Origin: Blastocatellia bacterium
GTDB lineage: Bacteria > Acidobacteriota > Blastocatellia > RBC074
DNA length: 58,562 nt
Assembly (NCBI GenBank): GCA_016789725.1
Contig: JAEUQN010000022.1
Coordinates: 1 to 58,562, forward strand
Reading direction: 5' to 3'
The translations under genes were made by a program, and so were the position numbers. Position 1 is the stretch's first letter, and each line of letters begins with the position of its first letter. The notes beneath the pieces are model-generated. The model did no database searches, was not told where the DNA came from, and was given only the letters and a program-made list of their open reading frames with translations. Positions 28,201-35,995 of the stretch are shown here, piece after piece.

Positions 28201-30213
28201 CCGCGCAATGGGTGCAAAGGTCAGCTTGAAGCGAAGCCCTTTGAGCCTGCCAACGAAAACATCATCGCGCGCTGGGTTGCTGGAAAAGACAGTGTCCATT
28301 TTACAACACTAAAATCAGAAGAACACACAGCACAATTGAATAAAGATTTTGCCAAAAGGGTTGAGGATTCGTTTCGTGGAGAGACTCGGAAAAAGATAAT
28401 CAATGGCAAAGAGGAGGAAGTAAAGCTGGAAGGGGTCAATTTATTAAGTAGCACTACAACGTTTGAGATGGGGATTAACATCGGCGATTTGCAAAAGGTA
28501 TTGTTGCGCAATGCTCCGCCATCAAGTGCAAGCTATGTTCAGCGGGTAGGACGCGCAGGGCGTGGTAAAGACAAAAACGCAGTTTGTGTGACCTTATGTC
28601 GTCGGACAAAATACGATGCCGATGTCTGGCGGAACCCAAGGATGTTAATGTCTGGTATTGTGCGTACCCCGACAGTCTTCACCCAAAACCGTATCATTGC
28701 GCAGCGTCACTTCAATGCAGTTGTGTTTGCACGCTTCCTGCGCATGAAGGTCGCTGATGAGAAATTGCTTGGAGAAGATGTGAAGCAACAAATCCCTTTG
28801 GCAGCATTTCTATCGGCGGAATCACTGCACAGTCTTCCTGAAAATTGGTTACCGTTCGGCGCATCAAAATTAAGATTTATCGAATGGCTGGTTGAGCAAT
28901 CAGAAGCACAGATATTCTCAACATTGGCTGGGCGAAGGTTGTTGGAGCCGCTAGCTGGCTTTGTTTCCGCACGAGAGAATAGTCAAAAGAAATATGAAGA
29001 GGTTACACAAGAAATCTCAAAGGAATTACAAGAATTACTGTACGAGCGGAAACAGCTATTTAGTGCTGGAAAACCTTCCGGGGACATTGATCGCGCAATT
29101 CAAAACCTGCTGAGCGAAGATGTGATTTCAGTTTTGGCGAAGCGGGGTCTTTTGCCACGCTATGCCTTCCCGCTGGATACTGTCACGCTGGAAACAACTT
29201 GGAGCCGCTGGGACAGCAAAGACGTTGAATTGAGCCGAGATAGAATGTTCGCCATCTCAGAGTTTGCACCAGGCGCACAAGTCATTGCACGCAAGAAGGT
29301 ATACACAAGTGCCGGGCTGTATATCGTAGGGCGTACTGATAAGCCTGATCCTCTTTGGTATTCCAAATGCCCTGACTGTGAGCAAATTCGCACTTCTTTA
29401 ACGAAAGACCCCTTACTTGGGCATTGTGAGGTTTGCCAGAAAACAATCACCGGGCAACACGTCAAACGTTTTGTCGAACCAAAAGCATTTAGTATTCAGT
29501 TGGATAAGAAAAAAGGCATTGGTGAAAGACTACGTCGAACAACCTTGATTCGGATGCGACAATCACTAACACACTTTATTGATTCGGTGAATAATGATGA
29601 CTTTACTGAGCAAAATGGATTTGGCCTTGCCCTGAAGTCATCAGGCAAGCTCTTTCGTTATAACTTGGGAATGCAAGGGAAAGGGTTTGTGCTATGCGGA
29701 AGTTGTGGACATAGCGAAGCCGCACATTTACATAAGAGCGGCAAAAAGCATCAGCGGCTGCGTCCTTCGTCAGGAGGTTCTGAATGCCAGAATGAATATT
29801 TTGGGAATAGCTCATTGGCGTATGGGCATAGATTTGAAAGTCACTGTTTGATTGTCAGGCCAGATGCTATCTGTTCTTCAGTTGAATCGCTCGCTTATGC
29901 CATGCGAAAAGGTATGTGTAATGTGCTGGAAATCGAACCGTCGGACATCGGTGTTTCGTGGCGTTGGCGGGAAAACCGCAAGCAGGGAAATGTCAGGGCC
30001 GAGATTGTTCTATACGATCTGACACCAGGAGGCGCGGGCTTTGTCAAAGAAGGACAAGAGCAGTGGACCGAAGTTATAAAAGCTGCTCTTGACGTCTGTG
30101 AAAAATGTGACTGTAAAGATGCTTGTTACAACTGCCTGAAGGATTACTCTAATCAGAGCCATCACGAAAAACTAAGCCGTCAAAAAGCCATTGAATCATT
30201 GTCGAGCTACTGA
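25279..30213 (+). CDS. Large DEAH-box helicase with DUF1998/MrfA-like C-terminus (DruE-like)
   Basis: A 1644-residue superfamily 2 helicase. The ATG at 25279 is set by a GGAGG site eight bases upstream. Visible motifs: Walker A TGTSSGKT (Gly112-Lys113), motif Ia YPLNALVNDQ, DEAH at 265-268, SATLGDP (motif III), the TTFEMGINIGDL segment (motif V) and QRVGRAGRGK (from 1088, motif VI). The long middle and C-terminal parts hold several C-x-x-C pairs. The C-terminal region (LYDLTPGGAGF, then Cys1607, 1610, 1612, 1616, 1619) matches the DUF1998/zinc module of MrfA and of DruE in Druantia systems. The two large lobes are separated by about 750 residues, far more than in MrfA. Likely an ATP-driven DNA translocase in phage defence; the assignment to Druantia is an inference. 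Confidence 0.85.
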   Translation: MESLTTRFEKEVFNPYVEFLRSTYRIHPDFAHVKKAWEEKLTMQELVNGPYLEKSQMYAPGDGLDTMFLHEKTRVTINHRLSGRSLYKHQTDALKLILNGQNAVIATGTSSGKTLCYQIPILDDLLRDSSPGLRAIIIYPLNALVNDQLTEWEEMLRAHTQITFARFTGQTPNNQKDYEVREKEIIAQLLADEGYTQNALQREVQQQLQKRLNEVPKNRLNHREAIRNNPPHILITNFSMLEYLLERPVDAPVFHNARLKYLVLDEAHAYRGVQATEIAFLVRRLKDRLGLEQLISVATSATLGDPNKPESREKVRQFAAELFGEPFAEPNPIYGTPAQPDFVFPSHYPMPQEYIEAVGLIRAGKIDAALKQLGRNSPIKSLNDFFSHDQNLYRLRKEILKDPILLHDAAKLLWADDPQATDGLQALLEIAAFIKQDQAHEDLLPTRLHYFVRAQDGLHVCLNQSCPRRRDDKAAYFVSRKSDDNAEDGKCTFCNSLLVEVVTCRKCGYLYGALQDLGPRRKQSSDHDEAEIKPAFDSFSTELGWAADSFWTYFSVEKDLPFPKRKEMDGDEEDDDKDNSKLFLNPVALQWCVTCGKKKDKGEGDNCKCADPKLRSIQVFHRQCPADKYQNLDDPKKRPLTRCPNCMTRNASGLEPVRRFQESDDETGLAMALPLSHFQVTPLQADQKPPRKLLCFTDHRQRAAAFPVLLEEETFAHDLGRKIVEIANTANKKLDFVELGKKLADAEQDDPDFFLPTSRMPDEKLEGKEGKEKKTNLWIAETFAYFGIPDSARESAEDLGLVRIEYEVKENEQRLFHSLLKKIEPDISLAEATAAMQTLLMFLRQKKIFTLPPSHVSPDDIAFGRVDADISITEKREGSDRPGWLPKKNQDGSYRENFVSDYLRRLFRGNDDETYKLAETIWKFLTHEHFLLIDRSSKGRWKLDHERLFVTKMVDRFVCNRCSIVTAYSVQQCCPRNGCKGQLEAKPFEPANENIIARWVAGKDSVHFTTLKSEEHTAQLNKDFAKRVEDSFRGETRKKIINGKEEEVKLEGVNLLSSTTTFEMGINIGDLQKVLLRNAPPSSASYVQRVGRAGRGKDKNAVCVTLCRRTKYDADVWRNPRMLMSGIVRTPTVFTQNRIIAQRHFNAVVFARFLRMKVADEKLLGEDVKQQIPLAAFLSAESLHSLPENWLPFGASKLRFIEWLVEQSEAQIFSTLAGRRLLEPLAGFVSARENSQKKYEEVTQEISKELQELLYERKQLFSAGKPSGDIDRAIQNLLSEDVISVLAKRGLLPRYAFPLDTVTLETTWSRWDSKDVELSRDRMFAISEFAPGAQVIARKKVYTSAGLYIVGRTDKPDPLWYSKCPDCEQIRTSLTKDPLLGHCEVCQKTITGQHVKRFVEPKAFSIQLDKKKGIGERLRRTTLIRMRQSLTHFIDSVNNDDFTEQNGFGLALKSSGKLFRYNLGMQGKGFVLCGSCGHSEAAHLHKSGKKHQRLRPSSGGSECQNEYFGNSSLAYGHRFESHCLIVRPDAICSSVESLAYAMRKGMCNVLEIEPSDIGVSWRWRENRKQGNVRAEIVLYDLTPGGAGFVKEGQEQWTEVIKAALDVCEKCDCKDACYNCLKDYSNQSHHEKLSRQKAIESLSSY

Positions 30214-30261
30214 TTCGCCGATGCTAACAGCTTGCTGCTTCGTATTCATCTGTGGGCAAAA

Positions 30262-31977
30262 TCAATATCGCCAACTCGTCACATCCGCGCCCGCCGGAGC
30301 CGTTTTCAGCAATCGCTCAATTGCTTTCGGCACAAACATCTGGTGATAGCGCAAGCGTGAAATCGCGTTCGGGCGCGTGTGATCGCCGTTCCAGCAATGT
30401 TCGGCGCGGTCGCCGTAATCTACTTGCCCGTCGTAGTGCGGGTTCGTCGTCGTCTTCAAAAAGTCTTCGACCAGATAGACGGCGTTGTTCAGGTAGTAGT
30501 TGTCCATGTCGCCGCAGTACAAATGAATCTTGCCTTGCAGCTTCGGCCCCAGCTTCGCCCAGTCGCGTTTCAGGATGTAGCCGAGGTCGTAGCGTTCGCG
30601 CCAATATTCGGCGACGGTCTTATCAATCTTGCCCGTGACTTTGTCCCAGATCGGTTTCGGGTAGCCGTCTGCGCCGACGGGCGAATAGACAGCTTGCCAG
30701 ATGTCCCATTGTTGGCCGGAGCGGGTTTTGTCGCCGAGGGCTAATTCAAAGCGATTCAGTTCTTCCATCGTGGCGCTGACGTGGCCGAGATAGTTGCGCA
30801 TGCCGGGGCGTGGTGTGCGCTTCCATTGGCTTTTGGCAAAGTAGGCGTTGTCGTCTTCGTAAATGTTGACGACCGTGAATTGCCGAAAATCAATTGGATC
30901 AGGGCACGCGGCGTAACAGCCGTTGTATTCGTCGGGATAAAACACCTGCGCGGCTAGGGCTTCCCAGCCACCTGTCGAGCCACCGTACATAAAACGCGCC
31001 CAGCCTTGTCCGAGGCCGCGAAATTGCTTTTCAATGAACGGAATCAATTCGTAGGTGATCGCATCTCCGTACGGGCCGAGATTCGCGGAGTTCACGGCGT
31101 ATGAATCGTCGTAGAACGGATTTGCGTGCTGGATTTCGATGATGATCGCGCGCGGGAAATTCGGGCCAGTCCATTCCTTGTAAAACTCGTGCGCGTATTC
31201 CTGCTGGATTTTGTTGTAGCCCGCGAGCTTGAAGCGTTCGCTGTAATCGGGCTTCAGATTCGGGTCGGGCGGTTCTTCGCGGAAGCCGCCGAACGTGGCA
31301 GGGAAGTGGCCGTGATAAATCATCAGCGGATACTTTGCATTCGGATGCGTGTCCCAGCCTTCGGGCAACAGCACGTTGGCACCGAGGTACATTGGACGGC
31401 CCCAGAATTCGGTCAACAGCTTGCTCTGCATTTTGACGTGCTTGATGTACTTCGTGTCTTTGGGCGGCACAATTGGCGGAATGATTTTGTCGAGTGTGAG
31501 GTTGATCGTGCCGCCTTTGCGTGGATCAACCGTGAGCTTGATTGGCGTGCTGTAGAGGTTGCCGGGCGCGCGATTCCATTGCTGGCCTTCGCCGCGATCC
31601 ATTGGCAATTTGACCGTGTGTCCGTCTTTGCGCTGGAACGTTTCGTATTTGTGCAGCAGGGCTTGGACGTAGTATGTGCCAGCAGGGATGTCGCGGACGC
31701 TGTGGCGAGGATAGCCGAATGCACTCGCGTCAATGATGGCTTGCTGCCCTGGTTTGAGGCCGTCAACATTGGTTCCGAAGATTTGTTGTGTCTGCAAGCC
31801 ATCATTGATTTGAAAGCGTGGCTCCTGCGATCCATCGGTCGAAATCAGCAACAATATTCGCCCATCGAGCGGCGTTTTGCTGTGTTGTTCGGTGAACGAG
31901 ATGGCGAATTTGCTTTGGGCGGAAATGGTGATGGAGAAGAGTGTGAGCAGCAGCGTAGACAAAAAAAACCGTTTCAT
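30262..31977 (-). CDS. Secreted alpha/beta-hydrolase, esterase-like
   Basis: A 571-residue exported protein; the ATG at 31977 follows a GGAGG site and begins a signal peptide (MKRFFLSTLLLTLFSITISA). The first 190 residues form a beta-rich domain; the rest is an alpha/beta-hydrolase fold of the putative-esterase type. The nucleophile elbow is YGGSTGGWE (G-x-S-x-G), with likely acid CGDMDNYY and a His in RAEHCWNGDH near the end. Feruloyl- and acetyl-esterase relatives act on plant polysaccharides, but the true substrate is unknown. The gene lies convergent to the helicase cassette, only 48 nt from its stop codon. Confidence 0.75.
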   Translation of the reverse strand: MKRFFLSTLLLTLFSITISAQSKFAISFTEQHSKTPLDGRILLLISTDGSQEPRFQINDGLQTQQIFGTNVDGLKPGQQAIIDASAFGYPRHSVRDIPAGTYYVQALLHKYETFQRKDGHTVKLPMDRGEGQQWNRAPGNLYSTPIKLTVDPRKGGTINLTLDKIIPPIVPPKDTKYIKHVKMQSKLLTEFWGRPMYLGANVLLPEGWDTHPNAKYPLMIYHGHFPATFGGFREEPPDPNLKPDYSERFKLAGYNKIQQEYAHEFYKEWTGPNFPRAIIIEIQHANPFYDDSYAVNSANLGPYGDAITYELIPFIEKQFRGLGQGWARFMYGGSTGGWEALAAQVFYPDEYNGCYAACPDPIDFRQFTVVNIYEDDNAYFAKSQWKRTPRPGMRNYLGHVSATMEELNRFELALGDKTRSGQQWDIWQAVYSPVGADGYPKPIWDKVTGKIDKTVAEYWRERYDLGYILKRDWAKLGPKLQGKIHLYCGDMDNYYLNNAVYLVEDFLKTTTNPHYDGQVDYGDRAEHCWNGDHTRPNAISRLRYHQMFVPKAIERLLKTAPAGADVTSWRY

Positions 31978-31993
31978 AGGGGGCCTCCGTTTT

Positions 31994-32079
31994 TGTGCAG
32001 AGTTCACGCTTCAGTGTGTGTCCTGACATTGAGTGACGCCATAACCAACGTCAGCACGCTGAAGCGTGAACTTTGCACA
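31994..32079. repeat. Palindromic repeat with 25-bp arms
   Basis: TGTGCAGAGTTCACGCTTCA... (31994-32018) is repeated in inverted form at 32055-32079 with two mismatches, around a 36-nt loop. It fills the gap between the esterase and K+-channel genes. Neither side runs into a T-tract, so it is not a standard terminator. Confidence 0.75.
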
Positions 32080-32080
32080 G

Positions 32081-33049
32081 TTATATTTTCTCAATATCGT
32101 GCAATCTGCTGACATCAATCGTGATTGGTTCGCCGTCGGCGATGGGTTCGTAAATGTTGCTGAATTTTGCGCGCCACACGATCTCCTCGGTTTTGTAGGA
32201 AGACCGCGTGTGAACGGTTTGCGAGACGCTGTCGTCAAGCGCGGTCAGCAGAATGATGAACTCAGCATCGGCTTGATGCAAGCTTTCTTCCGTGTGATCG
32301 AAGAGCGGGCTGTCTTCATCAATCGGATGTACGACCGTCCACGATAGCGGGAAGAAATCCACATGCGAGCGTTCCAGTTGCAGTTGATGAAAACGCCGAT
32401 TCGTCGGGCCGTTGCCACGGACATACAGCGACAGGTTGACTTTGACCTCCACGTCTACCAACTGGTTTTTGCGCCCGTTCGTGATGCGAAACATAAAGCC
32501 GGTGATGTCTTTGTACGGTGCGATCACGGCCTGATTGCTGAACACAATGCGCGCCGTCGGGCGCGAAAAGCGTGCAAAGATCAAGCCGGTAATGATGGCG
32601 GTAGCGAGCAACCCCGACAGCGATTCAAACACGACAATCAAATTGGCGGCCATTCCGATGGGGCTGATGTTGCCGTAGCCAATCGTGGCGAAGGTGTGAA
32701 CGCTGAAGAAAAACGCCTGCCAGAAGCGCGTGTATGTATCGTTTGCCGGGCCAGATAAAGCGCCTTCTCCGCACGCCAGATATGCGAATGCGAAGGCGGC
32801 ATTGATGAGAAGAAAATACAGTGTCATCAGGCTCAAAAACCTGCCCCACGATACCGTCAACAGCAAATGATACGGACTCAGCGACGGCAAAAAGGCGAGG
32901 CCGGTGCGGCGCACGTTGAAGCTGCCATCACGGTTAACAAAGCGTTGGCGGCTTTTTTGTGCGACGACCGTACCAAAGCCTAAATCTTTGACTTCTTCTT
33001 CGGCGGGGGCGGGTGGTGGAATGGTTTCCGGGGCGACTTCAGCACTCAT
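32081..33049 (-). CDS. Inward-rectifier-type potassium channel (KirBac-like)
   Basis: A 322-residue inner-membrane channel. Two membrane helices (about 71-93 and 132-158) flank a pore helix and the selectivity filter TIGYG (122-126). The C-terminal 150 residues form the cytoplasmic immunoglobulin-like domain of Kir channels (GFMFRITNGRKNQLVDVEV, then WTVVHPIDEDSPL). The N-terminal slide-helix region and Pro-rich leader are also typical. It should conduct K+ and set membrane potential. A palindromic repeat lies directly past its stop codon, and a second repeat-rich stretch lies upstream. No partner gene is evident. Confidence 0.92.
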   Translation of the reverse strand: MSAEVAPETIPPPAPAEEEVKDLGFGTVVAQKSRQRFVNRDGSFNVRRTGLAFLPSLSPYHLLLTVSWGRFLSLMTLYFLLINAAFAFAYLACGEGALSGPANDTYTRFWQAFFFSVHTFATIGYGNISPIGMAANLIVVFESLSGLLATAIITGLIFARFSRPTARIVFSNQAVIAPYKDITGFMFRITNGRKNQLVDVEVKVNLSLYVRGNGPTNRRFHQLQLERSHVDFFPLSWTVVHPIDEDSPLFDHTEESLHQADAEFIILLTALDDSVSQTVHTRSSYKTEEIVWRAKFSNIYEPIADGEPITIDVSRLHDIEKI

Positions 33050-33068
33050 ATTGAAAAAGGTGGCGCAT

Positions 33069-33197
33069 CCACGAGTACACGAAGAAATTCGGTCGGATGC
33101 ATAGGATTTTCGGGATTAACGCGATTCAGAACATCATCTTGTTCATCTGGTCAAGCCGGTCTGATTTTTCTTCGTGCTTCTTCGTGTGCCTTCGTGG
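33069..33197. repeat. Inverted repeat with TTCGTG-type arms
   Basis: CCACGAGTACACGAAGAA (33069-33086) is the imperfect inverse of TTCTTCGTGTGCCTTCGTGG (about 33178-33197). The arms flank the gap between the channel gene and purU. Such ttcgtg...cttcgtgg strings are a recurrent intergenic element in several environmental phyla (from memory). Confidence 0.55.
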
Positions 33198-33207
33198 ACG
33201 AGAAAGA

Positions 33208-33342
33208 TCAATCAAAAATCACGGTCTTTTTGTTGTACAGCAAAATGCGGTGTTCGATGTGCCAACGCACGGCGCGCGATAGCACGACCTTTTCCAGGTC
33301 ACGGCCTTTTTGAATCAAATCCTCAAGCTGATCTCGATGCTA
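33208..33342 (-). pseudogene. purU: Detached 3' part of purU beyond an in-frame TAG
   Basis: Reading through the TAG at 33340-33342 in the same frame gives 43 more codons, ending at a TGA (33208-33210). The peptide HRDQLEDLIQKGRDLEKVVL, then SRAVRWHIEHRILL, is the conserved C-terminus of PurU. The family usually has a small residue where the TAG stands. The whole frame of 284 codons is close to the 280 residues of E. coli PurU. Confidence 0.8.
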
Positions 33343-34062
33343 GACACGCATTACATCTTGCTCGATGATCGGGCCTTCGTCCAGTTCTGAGGTGACATAA
33401 TGACTTGTCGCGCCGATCAATTTTACGCCGCGTTCATACGCGCGATGATATGGTTTTGCGCCCATAAAGGCGGGCAAAAACGAATGGTGGACGTTGATGA
33501 TGCGTTGGGGGTATTGATCCACAAAGACGGGCGAGAGGATTTGCATGTACCGGGCCAGCACAATCAAATCAATCGAATGATCGCGGAGCAGTTGAAGTTG
33601 TTGTTCTTCGATCTCGGCTTTGTTGTCTTTAGTGACGGGTAAGAGGTGAAACGGGATTTGATAAAACTCGGCAATGCGCTGGGCTGTATTGTGATTGCTG
33701 ATGATCAGCGGAATGTCACAGGCCAGTTCGCCACTTTGTTGGCGATAGAGCAAATCCACAATGCAATGATCGTAGTGCGAAACATAGATCGCAATTTTCG
33801 GGCGCAGGGTCGAAAGTTCTAACCGCCAGCGCATTCGGAACTGATCGGCAATACGCCCGAATTGGCGACGGAATTCTTCGATGCCCAAATCCAGCCCTTC
33901 CAGACCAAATTCAACCCGCATCAGGAACAATCCCTGTTCATTGTCCTGATGCTGGTCGGCGTGCAGGATGTTGGCGTTGTGGCGATAGAGAAACTCAGCA
34001 ACCGAGGCGACCAGGCCTTTGCGGTCAGGGCAATCAATCAGGAGAATGGCGGTATTTTTCAT
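33340..34062 (-). CDS. purU: Formyltetrahydrofolate deformylase, truncated by an in-frame TAG
   Basis: PurU hydrolyses 10-formyl-THF to THF and formate, balancing one-carbon pools and feeding formate to purine synthesis. The 240 residues contain the N-terminal ACT domain (about 1-80: DCPDRKGLVASVAEF) and the formyltransferase-like domain with the catalytic segments ISNHNTAQ, VHHSFLPAF and the Asp in DEGPIIEQD. The frame stops at TAG just after QDVMRV, while the conserved tail continues in the same frame. The active-site core is present, but the missing C-terminal helix packs on the core in the family, so the product may be unstable. Could be a real nonsense mutation, natural readthrough, or a base-call error. 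Confidence 0.85.
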   Translation of the reverse strand: MKNTAILLIDCPDRKGLVASVAEFLYRHNANILHADQHQDNEQGLFLMRVEFGLEGLDLGIEEFRRQFGRIADQFRMRWRLELSTLRPKIAIYVSHYDHCIVDLLYRQQSGELACDIPLIISNHNTAQRIAEFYQIPFHLLPVTKDNKAEIEEQQLQLLRDHSIDLIVLARYMQILSPVFVDQYPQRIINVHHSFLPAFMGAKPYHRAYERGVKLIGATSHYVTSELDEGPIIEQDVMRV

Positions 34063-34095
34063 GGCGCATAAGTTTCATGGGACATTCAGAACATG

Positions 34096-34950
34096 TCAAC
34101 GAGTTTTTGTTCCGATGTAAATCAGGTATGGACTGAACGCGTAACTTTCCGCTCCATGTTTCCCAAAGGCCAGTCGAAACAGCATATTCAGCACAAGCTG
34201 ACAATTCATCAGAAAGTTCATCACCGTTGCCTGATAGCCCGAAAGATGTTCCGCGCCGCAGACATGAACTTTGAAGGTGCCGTAATAATTACAGAAGTGA
34301 CTTTGTAGCCCCGCCCGCCGAAATAATGATGCAAAGCTTTTTTTGCTCATGATGTTCAGGTTATGCATGGGAATTATTTCAGGATGGAAGAGGCGAAACA
34401 AAAGATGCGGGACGCCGATCAGGCGAGGGATTGTGACGAGCAGCTTACCGCCGGGTTTGAGCAAGCGGAGATGTGCTTCTATCACTTTGTCCATCTCGGT
34501 GAAATGCTCAATGAATCCCCGTGAAATAACCAGATCAAAGTAGCCTTCGTAACGCGTCAGGAAGCCTTCTGAAAAAGCATCGGCGCGAATCACATTGTTG
34601 GGATTAAGACCGTGCTGGCTAAAAACATCACGATTCAAATTCGCGCCACTTTCGGCATATTCGACGCCATAGGGATCATAGCCAAAAGTTTGGTGCAACC
34701 GGACTAAATTGGTTCCCGGTGCGCTCCCGATTTCGATTACCTTCAATCCGCTGGTTTTCGGCAGGAACGATTCGTAAATTCCTTCCCATTCTTGATAATC
34801 GCTATAATCGCGCCAGTATTGGCTCAGATGTTGTTTGAGCGTGGTTTTTAACCCTGGGGATGGTTTTGCTTTTGGCCTTGAACGTTTGGGGGTTGTCAGT
34901 GCGCCTAAATACACGGCGTTCCAGTAATCTTTTTCCGTCAATCTACTCAT
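34096..34950 (-). CDS. Class I SAM-dependent methyltransferase
   Basis: A 284-residue soluble protein. The SAM-binding motif I is VIEIGSAPGTNL, followed by a motif II-like acidic position (YGVEYAESG) and the post-motif FDLVISRGFIEHF and LLKPGGKLLVTIP of Rossmann methyltransferases. The C-terminal 70 residues are specific and I do not recognise them. Relatives are often encoded near glycan or O-antigen genes and methylate sugars or lipids, which would fit the glycosyltransferase a little upstream, but the substrate cannot be read. The gene is separated from its neighbours by 30-75 nt on the same strand. Confidence 0.75.
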   Translation of the reverse strand: MSRLTEKDYWNAVYLGALTTPKRSRPKAKPSPGLKTTLKQHLSQYWRDYSDYQEWEGIYESFLPKTSGLKVIEIGSAPGTNLVRLHQTFGYDPYGVEYAESGANLNRDVFSQHGLNPNNVIRADAFSEGFLTRYEGYFDLVISRGFIEHFTEMDKVIEAHLRLLKPGGKLLVTIPRLIGVPHLLFRLFHPEIIPMHNLNIMSKKSFASLFRRAGLQSHFCNYYGTFKVHVCGAEHLSGYQATVMNFLMNCQLVLNMLFRLAFGKHGAESYAFSPYLIYIGTKTR

Positions 34951-35025
34951 TTCGTGGTCTCCGAATGTTTGAAGGTTTATTCAGATGAGGGCACGATTTA
35001 TTTCAAACGAGGGCAAAGTCTTGGT

Positions 35026-35994
35026 TTATTTCAAGTCCAGCGTAATTTCGGCATAAATACGCTCGACATCTGTAGCAGTAAGGCGGGCAAAGTGGTTGAG
35101 GTCGGGGACCACCAAAATTCCAGTCAAATCAATTCCTGCCGGGCTAACGGTCAGTTTGTTGTCTCCCTGTGCGTAATAACACGAAGGACGATGTTGCTTG
35201 CGGGGGAATAAATAGACTGTCCAGCAATGGGGATCATGCGTGACAATTAAATTGAGCAGAGGCTCGGCTGTTGCTGCGGTTGCTTTCGCAATATCAAAGA
35301 CAGTCTCGTGAAACCAGGCGGTGATTGTATCTTTTTTGGCGCTGGAAGCAACTAGAATTTTGAGGCCATATCCGTCCAAGGAATAGGCATCCAGTTCGGT
35401 GGGCGATGAAAGCGGCGTGCGTGGCCAATGACTGACCTCATCGAAAAGCGGAATGCCGGCACGATTACACGCTTGAAAGTGATGATGGTCGGGCGCGGAA
35501 GCGCCGCAGGACGGACCATTGTAGAGGGTGAAATACTGGCTGCCGAGTGCGGCGGTGAGGTCGAGCAGGTCTTCAAAACGCGGCGCGATGGCTTGTGGCG
35601 TGTGCTCTCGTTCCGAAATCACCAAATGATCTTTCAGTACCGGAAATGGGTTGCACAGCACAACGTAGTGGTCGCCAAAGGGAACGCTTTTTTCTTCGGT
35701 CGGAAAATTTTCTGCACACAAAAAACAAGGCCGGGCCTGAATCGAAGCCGTGTCCACTTTGGCTGCGGTGCTGACAATGCGCGCTGGATTGAATTGCGCC
35801 AACATCCGCGAACCTTTGACCGTCAGCTCTTTGTATTGTACCTGGGACAGCGCCTCGGTTGCTTTACCTAACTGCGGCCAGGTGGCTAGTTGTTGATTGA
35901 TCAGCGCCGCTACGCGCGTCGGAAAATCGGTGATCGGTTGCGCTGCATACGCGGCGAGTGCGTCATCATTGATGAATCGTGATTCCCAAGTCAT
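35026..35994 (-). CDS. DUF4922 protein, HIT/phosphorylase-like
   Basis: A 322-residue protein related to the HIT superfamily branch that includes sugar-nucleotide phosphorylases and ATP adenylyltransferases. A C-x-x-C (RPCFLCAENFP) and the nucleotide-transfer triad-like APDHHHFQA are visible. Such enzymes split or form NDP-sugars or dinucleotides; the exact reaction here is not known. A palindromic repeat starts two bases upstream of the ATG, so there is no ribosome site of the usual kind; either the repeat was inserted there or the true start is further in. Neighbours are a glycosyltransferase and a DUF1460 amidase-like protein. Confidence 0.65.
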   Translation of the reverse strand: MTWESRFINDDALAAYAAQPITDFPTRVAALINQQLATWPQLGKATEALSQVQYKELTVKGSRMLAQFNPARIVSTAAKVDTASIQARPCFLCAENFPTEEKSVPFGDHYVVLCNPFPVLKDHLVISEREHTPQAIAPRFEDLLDLTAALGSQYFTLYNGPSCGASAPDHHHFQACNRAGIPLFDEVSHWPRTPLSSPTELDAYSLDGYGLKILVASSAKKDTITAWFHETVFDIAKATAATAEPLLNLIVTHDPHCWTVYLFPRKQHRPSCYYAQGDNKLTVSPAGIDLTGILVVPDLNHFARLTATDVERIYAEITLDLK

Positions 35995-35995
35995 A

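Noticed and set aside
23036..30261. Direct repeats flanking the helicase cassette
   Set aside because: I compared the sequence on both sides of the two genes and saw no shared direct repeat or inverted end that would mark a mobile unit.
31994..32079. Intrinsic terminator for the K+-channel gene
   Set aside because: The stem is strong, but no T-tract follows on either strand, and the arms are longer than in terminators.
31126..32112. A 328-codon open frame on the plus strand
   Set aside because: It lies antisense across the esterase gene and crosses a palindromic repeat; the real gene on the other strand has a signal peptide, a ribosome site and catalytic motifs.
33340..33342. Reassignment of TAG to a sense codon
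   Set aside because: rplM, rpsB, frr and rlmN all end at TAG at their normal family lengths, so TAG works as a stop here.
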